9,804 bases of DNA from contig CADEFG010000097.1 of assembly GCA_902826505.1 (NCBI GenBank), positions 1 to 9,804 of the forward strand, in the 5' to 3' direction. Below the pieces are notes generated by a model. It saw only the letters and a program-made list of their open reading frames with translations. It was not told where the DNA came from and searched no databases. Source of the DNA: an uncultured Acidobacteriota bacterium (GTDB taxonomy: Bacteria; Acidobacteriota; Blastocatellia; Pyrinomonadales; Pyrinomonadaceae). Both the position numbers and the translations under genes were made by a program. This document shows positions 5,481 through 9,804 of this stretch, in pieces. Position 1 is the stretch's first letter. Each line of letters begins with the position of its first letter.

Positions 5481-7136
5481 ATGCCCCAACTTATTGTTAA
5501 AAATTCCGATTTTCAAACCGAAAAGTTTTTTTTAACTCGTTTGCGAACCACGATCGGGCGTTCGGCGCGCAGCGATATTTGTATTCCCGATGCCTTTGCT
5601 TCACGTCTCCATGCGGAAATCCGCAAAGAAGGCGATGCGTTTTGGCTGCAGGATTTGGGTTCGGCAAACGGGACGCGCTATAACGGAACGGTTGTTTCTA
5701 TGCCGATCCCGCTGATGAACGGCGGCGAGATTCAAATCGGTGAGACCGTTATTGTTTTTGAAGATGAGCGTTTGCGTCAGAGCCGCAACGCGACCCTCAT
5801 CGCCGATCATACCGAAGCGCTTGATCCCTCGAAAACAATTGCGCTTTCGCCGCAAAAAAATCCGACCGCCGAGTTTCTCGACTCGCAATTTACGACGCGC
5901 AATGAGCTTTTGGGTTTGATCAGCAAGGTCGGGATCGCACTGCTTTCGTCGAGTGGTTTGGACGAAACCCTAAATCAGGTTGCCTCGCTGGTTTTTGAAG
6001 CCGTTCCGGCTGAGCGCTGTGTGATCATGCTGCGCGACGAAGAAGCCGAAGGCGGGATGAAAATTACTGTCGCCCGCGTTCGCGGCAAAGACGAAACAAT
6101 CGAAGAAGTGCGCATCAGCCGGACGGTCATGGACGAAGTTTTAAAGAACGGAAAATCGGTTTTGACGGCGGATGCGCAGCACGACCCGCGTTATGCGAGC
6201 CAAACAATGGCGCTGCTCGGAATTCGTTCGGTTCTAGCGGTTCCGCTGAGCGTCAATGAAAACGAGGTGTTCGGGCTTGTCTATGCCGATTCGCCAACGA
6301 CTGAAGCGACTTTCAGCGAGGAACATCTAAATATTTTAACGACCCTGGCTTCGGTCGCTTCGATTCGCGTCGAAAATGCTCGTTTGCTGGAAGAACGTTT
6401 TCAACGCGAACGGATGGAACGCGAACTCGAACTCGCGACCGAAATTCAGCAAAGCTTTCAGCCGTCGGCACCGCCCGTCATGGCGGGTTACGAATTTCAG
6501 GGAATCTCTTTTTCGTGTTATGAGATCGGCGGCGATTATTACGATTTTATCTCGCGTCACGACGGCAAAATGTTGATTGCGCTCGGCGACGTTTCGGGAA
6601 AGGGAACCGCCGCCGCGCTTTTGATGTCGTCCCTGCACGCGGCGATTCACGGACAGGTTGCCGCCAAAAGCTCGCGGGCTGAAAGTGTCACCTCGGTCAA
6701 GCAATATTTCTCCGAAAATACACCGGCAAATCGCTTTGTGACGCTTTTTATCGCGGAATTGGATCCGGCTGCCGGAACTTTTAAATATATCAACGCGGGT
6801 CATAATCCGCCCTTGATCGGAAGAATTGACGGAAAAGTTGAACAGCTCGAATCGGGTGGCTTTCCGCTCGGCATTATGCCGATGGCAGAGTATGAAATCG
6901 GTGAAACCCAACTACAATCTGGTGAAGCGCTGGTGATTTATTCCGATGGCGTCAACGAAGCCGCCAATCTCAAAGGCGAGGAATTCGGAATGGAAAGACT
7001 TTCGCAAGTGGTCAGCAAAAATCTCACCGCGTCAGCTTCGGGTTTACGCGATAAGGTCGAATCGGCGCTTTCGAGCTTTACGCAAACCGCGCCCGCCGGT
7101 GACGATATAACATTGGTGATTGTCAAGAAAAAATAA
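5481..7136 (+). CDS. FHA-GAF-PP2C (SpoIIE/RsbU type) serine phosphatase
   Basis: This is a 551-residue soluble protein with three domains. Residues 1-95 are an FHA domain (G26-R27, SRLHA 41-45, DLGSANGT 58-65). Residues about 146-303 form a GAF domain, a likely small-molecule or redox sensor whose ligand cannot be told. A charged coiled-coil connector (about 302-325) leads to a PP2C-like SpoIIE phosphatase domain (about 318-549). Metal-binding acidic positions are visible: D352 and D355 in GGDYYDF, D370 in GDVSGKG, D489 in YSDGVNE, and D541-D542 in AGDDIT, so it should be active. The family removes phosphate from Ser/Thr, classically on anti-anti-sigma factors in partner-switching systems; none is present here. 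The adjacent kinase makes reversal of that kinase's marks the best guess. The short FHA-GAF connector has spaced threonines (T105, T111, T119) that could be phosphosites. The start is preceded by TTGATAAAATATG, without a clear Shine-Dalgarno. Confidence 0.92.
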   Translation: MPQLIVKNSDFQTEKFFLTRLRTTIGRSARSDICIPDAFASRLHAEIRKEGDAFWLQDLGSANGTRYNGTVVSMPIPLMNGGEIQIGETVIVFEDERLRQSRNATLIADHTEALDPSKTIALSPQKNPTAEFLDSQFTTRNELLGLISKVGIALLSSSGLDETLNQVASLVFEAVPAERCVIMLRDEEAEGGMKITVARVRGKDETIEEVRISRTVMDEVLKNGKSVLTADAQHDPRYASQTMALLGIRSVLAVPLSVNENEVFGLVYADSPTTEATFSEEHLNILTTLASVASIRVENARLLEERFQRERMERELELATEIQQSFQPSAPPVMAGYEFQGISFSCYEIGGDYYDFISRHDGKMLIALGDVSGKGTAAALLMSSLHAAIHGQVAAKSSRAESVTSVKQYFSENTPANRFVTLFIAELDPAAGTFKYINAGHNPPLIGRIDGKVEQLESGGFPLGIMPMAEYEIGETQLQSGEALVIYSDGVNEAANLKGEEFGMERLSQVVSKNLTASASGLRDKVESALSSFTQTAPAGDDITLVIVKKK

Positions 7137-7138
7137 AA

Positions 7139-7588
7139 TTAGTGCGGGGCTTCGTTTTCGGGAAAAGTGTTTTGATCGTCGATTTCCTGCAAAAGTTTTT
7201 CTTTGTAGATCGCCGGCAAACTGCGGACTTTTTTGTTCTCGTCCGTGACAAGGTGAAGCGTTTCGCCCTCGGCAAGCAAGATCTGGTCTGACGGGCGATA
7301 AATTTCGTAAATAAATCGAATACTGCGGCTCCGAATTTCGGGAATTTTTGTGCGGATGGTCAGAACATCTTCATAATAGGCGGGCGATTTATAACGGCAG
7401 TAGGCTTCGGCGACAACCATCAGCGCGTTATCTTTTTCTTCCATTTCTTTGTAGGAAAAACCGCGGGCGCGGCAATATTCGCTTCTGGCAAATTCAAACC
7501 AAACTAGATAATTTGAATGATGGACGATGCCCATTTGATCGGTTTCGGCATACCGAACCCGGACTTGTGTTTCAAACCATTCATTCAT
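7139..7588 (-). CDS. Acyl-CoA thioesterase, 4-hydroxybenzoyl-CoA (4HBT/YbgC) family
   Basis: This is a 149-residue hot-dog-fold enzyme, the normal length for the family. The N-terminal signature RYAETDQMGIVHHSNYLVWFE contains the catalytic Asp (D17) and the following Gly/His/Asn pattern typical of YbgC/4HBT thioesterases, which hydrolyse acyl-CoA or aryl-CoA esters in the cytoplasm. The actual acyl substrate cannot be read from sequence. I chose the ATG at 7588: a longer in-frame reading from TTG at 7669 would translate through the whole tRNA-Gln gene and is not credible. The start lies only 6 nt after the tRNA's CCA, with no Shine-Dalgarno between, so the gene is probably transcribed with the tRNA. 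Its stop is 2 bp from the stop of the convergent phosphatase gene. No separate promoter is visible within the tRNA-gene junction. Confidence 0.9.
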   Translation of the reverse strand: MNEWFETQVRVRYAETDQMGIVHHSNYLVWFEFARSEYCRARGFSYKEMEEKDNALMVVAEAYCRYKSPAYYEDVLTIRTKIPEIRSRSIRFIYEIYRPSDQILLAEGETLHLVTDENKKVRSLPAIYKEKLLQEIDDQNTFPENEAPH

Positions 7589-7594
7589 AAAAGT

Positions 7595-7668
7595 TGGCTG
7601 GGAGACAGGGATTCGAACCCCGATAGGCAGATCCAGATTCTGCAGTCCTACCATTAGACGATCTCCCA
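7595..7668 (-). tRNA. tRNA-Gln (anticodon CUG), CCA encoded
   Basis: A complete 74-nt cloverleaf can be drawn. The 7-bp acceptor stem is TGGGAGA with TCTCCCA, the D stem GTC/GAC, and the anticodon stem GCAGA/TCTGC with loop ATCTGGA. The T stem is CGGGG/CCCTG (one G-T wobble) around loop TTCGAAT, followed by G73 and a genomically encoded CCA. The anticodon CTG lies at 7634-7636 and reads CAG codons. The U1-A72 pair and G73 are typical of bacterial tRNA-Gln, supporting the assignment. It lies directly upstream of the thioesterase gene on the same strand and shares its promoter. Confidence 0.96.
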
Positions 7669-7680
7669 ACTTTCTTTACT

Positions 7681-7709
7681 AATTTAAAAACCTAAAATAG
7701 TATTGTCAA
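7681..7709 (-). promoter_or_regulatory. Sigma70-type promoter for tRNA-Gln and thioesterase
   Basis: On the minus strand, a perfect TTGACA (7704-7709) is separated by exactly 17 bp from TAAATT (7681-7686, four of six matches to TATAAT). Transcription would begin near 7674, giving a leader of only about six nt before the mature tRNA 5' end at 7668. It is the strongest promoter match in the window. Confidence 0.75.
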
Positions 7710-7729
7710 ATGATTTAGTTCTTTTTTAC

Positions 7730-7758
7730 TTGCCTCAAACATAAATGATTGGCAAAAT
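7730..7758 (+). promoter_or_regulatory. Weak candidate promoter for smpB
   Basis: TTGCCT (7730-7735) lies 17 bp before CAAAAT (7753-7758). If used, transcription would start at about 7765, essentially at the smpB ATG (7767), giving a leaderless message. This would fit the absence of a Shine-Dalgarno before smpB. The match is modest and the region AT-rich. Confidence 0.25.
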
Positions 7759-7766
7759 AATAGTTT

Positions 7767-8228
7767 ATGTCGGTCGAGGGAAAAGATATTGTCAACAACC
7801 GTCACGCTTTTCACGAATATCATATTTTGGACAAATATGAAGCCGGAGTCGCACTCAAAGGAACCGAAGTCAAAAGCGTGATGAGCGGTCGGATTCAGCT
7901 CAAGGATTCGTATGTTTCGGTGCGCGACGGTGAGATCTGGGTTCTCAACGCGCATATTTCGCCGTATTCGCACGGCAATCGGGAAAATCACGAACCCTTG
8001 CGGACCCGTAAGTTATTGCTTCACAAAAAAGAAATTCTTAAACTTGAAAGGGAAACGACGCAAAAGGGAATGACGCTCGTCATCACCCGGATTTATTTGA
8101 AAAACGGGCGTATAAAATTTGAAGTCGGGGTGGCAAAGGGCAAAAAACTTTATGACAAGCGGGAAACCGAAATGAAGCGGACGGTTGAAAAAGAAACGCG
8201 TCAGGAGTTGAAAGAAAAGTTAAGGTAA
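7767..8228 (+). CDS. smpB: SsrA-binding protein SmpB
   Basis: SmpB binds tmRNA (SsrA) and delivers it to ribosomes stalled on broken messages for trans-translation. The 153-residue length is normal. Recognisable family elements appear in order: NNRHAFHEYHI near the N-terminus (10-20), GTEVKS (32-37), LKDSYV, HISPY, RTRKLLLHKKEI, the GKKLYDKRE segment (DKRE 130-133), and a lysine/arginine/glutamate-rich C-terminal tail (134-153) of the kind that becomes helical in the ribosomal mRNA channel. The ATG at 7767 begins just before the conserved core, and no SD-like sequence lies upstream (AAAATAATAGTTT). It is transcribed divergently from tRNA-Gln across a 98-bp gap and is followed 55 bp later by pepA. 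The tmRNA gene itself is not in the window. Confidence 0.96.
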   Translation: MSVEGKDIVNNRHAFHEYHILDKYEAGVALKGTEVKSVMSGRIQLKDSYVSVRDGEIWVLNAHISPYSHGNRENHEPLRTRKLLLHKKEILKLERETTQKGMTLVITRIYLKNGRIKFEVGVAKGKKLYDKRETEMKRTVEKETRQELKEKLR

Positions 8229-8232
8229 GTTA

Positions 8233-8261
8233 TAGATTTAAGATGTTTTTGCAGGTATAAT
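8233..8261 (+). promoter_or_regulatory. Candidate promoter of pepA
   Basis: A perfect TATAAT box (8256-8261) lies in the smpB-pepA gap. The -35 position at 17-bp spacing is weak (TAGATT, 8233-8238). Transcription would start near 8268, just before the AGAGGA ribosome binding site at 8273-8278. So pepA can probably be transcribed independently of smpB. Confidence 0.5.
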
Positions 8262-8283
8262 TTTTTTTATTCAGAGGAAAAGT

Positions 8284-9783
8284 ATGAAAACTCAAGCAAT
8301 TACGGCAAATTTTCAGGAAGCCAATGTTGATGCTTTGGCAGTTACGGTTTTTAAGGATGAAAAAGCATCGGGCGGCGGGCTTAAGGAATTTGATAAATTA
8401 ACCGGCGGAATTATTTCGTCGGTGATCAAAAACGAAGAATTTAAAGGCGATGTCGGCGAAACCGCCCTCATTCGTTTTTCGGCAAAAGGCAAGGTCAAAG
8501 CTTCACTGCTTTTATTGATCGGGGTCGGCGACAAGTCGGATTACAAACCGGCGAGCGTGGCAATTGTTGCGGGAACGGCGACGCGATTTTTGCGAAAACG
8601 AAACGTTAAAAGTTTTGCTTTGCTGCCGCGAAATGACGGCGATCCGACCGAAGTGGCGCAAAATGCCGCGCAGGGTTTTGTAACGAGCCAGTTTGAACTC
8701 GATAAATACCGCACGAAAGATAAAAATAACAAAACCGTGGAGAGTTTGGTGGTTTGTGTCGAAGGCGCGAACGCGGCGGATTTGAAAAACGGTTTGAGCC
8801 GCGGACAAATTATCGGCGATTCGATGAATTTTACGCGCGATCTGGCAAATGAACCGCCAAATATTTTACATCCGACCGAATTTGCCAAACGGGCGCAAAC
8901 GATCGCTAAAGAAACCGGTTTGAAATGCGAGATTCTTGATGAAGCAAAAATGGCAAAACTCGGCATGGGTTCGCTGCTTAGCGTCTCGATCGGTTCCGAC
9001 CAACCTGCAAAATTGATCGTTTTGAAATACGAACCGAAAAAATCCACCGCTAAAAAAGGCGAGTTGCTCGCGATTGTCGGCAAAGGCATTACTTTTGATA
9101 CGGGCGGCATTTCGCTCAAACCCGGCGAGGGAATGGATGCCATGAAATACGACATGTCAGGCGGCGCGAGCGTCGTCGGGACGATGCGGGCGATCGGACT
9201 TTTGAAACCAACGGTGCCGGTTCTCGGGATTGTCGCGGCGGTCGAAAATATGCCCGACGGTAAAGCAACCCGTCCGAGCGATGTCGTGACGGCTTCAAAC
9301 GGTAAAACGGTGGAAATCCTCAACACCGATGCCGAAGGTCGTTTGGTTTTAGCGGATGCCGTCGCTTATGCCGAAAAACAAGGCGCGACGACGATCGTTG
9401 ATATGGCGACGCTGACCGGTGCGGTGATTATCGCACTCGGCGATCTGAATACCGGAATCATGGGCAACGATCAGGAGTTGGTTGACAATATCATCGCTTG
9501 CGGCAAAGAAACCGGCGAGGATTTTTGGCAGCTTCCGGTTAGCAAAGCTTACAGCAAACAAATCAAATCCGACATTGCCGACATCAAAAATATCGGTCCG
9601 TCGCGGAAAGCCGGAACGATCATGGGCGCGGTTTTTATCCAGGAATTTATTGATAAAGCAAAATGGGCGCATCTCGATATTGCCGGAACTGCCTGGAACG
9701 ATAGCGAAAAACCGCATCAGGCAAAAGGTCCGACCGCCGTGGCAGTACGGACTTTGGTAAAATTGGTTGAAAATTCTGAATAA
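8284..9783 (+). CDS. pepA: Leucyl aminopeptidase (cytosol aminopeptidase, family M17)
   Basis: This is a two-metal aminopeptidase that removes N-terminal residues from peptides in the cytoplasm, contributing to peptide turnover. At 499 residues it is full length. The N-terminal regulatory or macro-like domain spans about 1-165; the catalytic domain begins around the conserved DLANEPPN (186-193). The metal and catalytic residues can be assigned by motif: K267 and D272 in GKGITFDTGG, K279 in SLKPG, D290 in MKYDMSGG, and D349, E351 and R353 in the M17 signature NTDAEGRL (347-354). All are intact. The ATG at 8284 sits 5 nt after AGAGGA, the clearest Shine-Dalgarno in the window. Some PepA homologues also bind DNA in transcription or plasmid resolution; nothing here indicates that. 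Only 21 bases follow the stop, so no terminator can be judged. Confidence 0.97.
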   Translation: MKTQAITANFQEANVDALAVTVFKDEKASGGGLKEFDKLTGGIISSVIKNEEFKGDVGETALIRFSAKGKVKASLLLLIGVGDKSDYKPASVAIVAGTATRFLRKRNVKSFALLPRNDGDPTEVAQNAAQGFVTSQFELDKYRTKDKNNKTVESLVVCVEGANAADLKNGLSRGQIIGDSMNFTRDLANEPPNILHPTEFAKRAQTIAKETGLKCEILDEAKMAKLGMGSLLSVSIGSDQPAKLIVLKYEPKKSTAKKGELLAIVGKGITFDTGGISLKPGEGMDAMKYDMSGGASVVGTMRAIGLLKPTVPVLGIVAAVENMPDGKATRPSDVVTASNGKTVEILNTDAEGRLVLADAVAYAEKQGATTIVDMATLTGAVIIALGDLNTGIMGNDQELVDNIIACGKETGEDFWQLPVSKAYSKQIKSDIADIKNIGPSRKAGTIMGAVFIQEFIDKAKWAHLDIAGTAWNDSEKPHQAKGPTAVAVRTLVKLVENSE

Positions 9784-9804
9784 ATCCGTGTTTTGGGTCT
9801 TCAA

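Noticed and set aside
6336..6911. Minus-strand open frame of 191 codons inside the phosphatase gene
   Set aside because: It is antisense to the conserved PP2C domain, Arg-rich, and without start signal or recognisable family; a shadow of GC-biased codons.
1544..7136. The kinase/FHA/phosphatase set as the PpkA-Fha-PppA regulator of a type VI secretion system
   Set aside because: No secretion-system structural gene is in the window, and the phosphatase is a GAF-SpoIIE type rather than the short PppA form.
7139..7669. Longer thioesterase form starting at TTG 7669
   Set aside because: The extra 27 residues would be translated from the tRNA-Gln gene itself; the family begins at the ATG at 7588.
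8229..8272. Possible intrinsic terminator for smpB at the T-run near 8261-8268
   Set aside because: No stable hairpin precedes the T-run; the sequence is better explained by the TATAAT box of pepA.
8541..9326. Long open frame (261 codons) on the minus strand inside pepA
   Set aside because: It lies wholly antisense to a well-supported M17 peptidase with all catalytic residues intact; the translation is low-complexity Ser/Pro-rich and has no recognisable domain.

Overview
The window looks like a chromosomal segment from a moderate-GC, Gram-negative-type bacterium. Intergenic DNA is AT-rich, coding DNA is richer in GC, and an envelope-spanning efflux adaptor is present. Several features are commonly seen together in Acidobacteriota, especially Blastocatellia/Pyrinomonadales: short CxxC zinc ribbons fused to FHA domains, a soluble eukaryote-like Ser/Thr kinase, and a mix of Shine-Dalgarno-led and SD-less genes. 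This placement is inference from gene style; there is no rRNA or other phylogenetic marker that I can place with certainty.

Layout. On the minus strand, 1-1255 holds the N-terminal 418 residues of a periplasmic adaptor (HlyD/MacA type) of an efflux pump, cut by the window edge. A 288-bp AT-rich divergent intergenic region (1256-1543) with small repeats separates it from a same-strand run of four plus-strand genes (1544-7136). These encode a zinc ribbon-FHA protein; a 907-residue zinc ribbon / disordered linker / Ser-Thr kinase / zinc ribbon / FHA protein; an RDD-family membrane protein; and an FHA-GAF-PP2C (SpoIIE/RsbU type) phosphatase. The phosphatase gene meets a minus-strand 4HBT thioesterase gene tail to tail with only 2 bp between stop codons. 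That thioesterase begins 6 nt after the encoded CCA of a tRNA-Gln(CUG), which has a good sigma70-type promoter (TTGACA-17-TAAATT). Divergent from the tRNA is smpB (7767-8228), followed by pepA, a leucyl aminopeptidase of family M17 (8284-9783), with its own TATAAT box.

How the genes work together. The 1544-7136 block reads as a self-contained phospho-signalling module. The kinase writes Ser/Thr phosphorylation, three FHA domains on three different proteins can read phosphothreonine, and a PP2C phosphatase that carries its own FHA and GAF sensor domain can erase it. The kinase has no membrane segment, so the RDD protein is the only candidate membrane partner in the block. The ZnR-FHA protein at the start of the block resembles the C-terminal ZnR-FHA part of the kinase, which suggests module duplication or fusion. 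The remaining genes (tRNA-Gln, thioesterase, smpB, pepA) are housekeeping functions: translation, ribosome rescue, acyl-thioester and peptide turnover. The most unusual arrangement among them is the tRNA-thioesterase junction. No mobile elements, CRISPR arrays or rRNA genes were seen.
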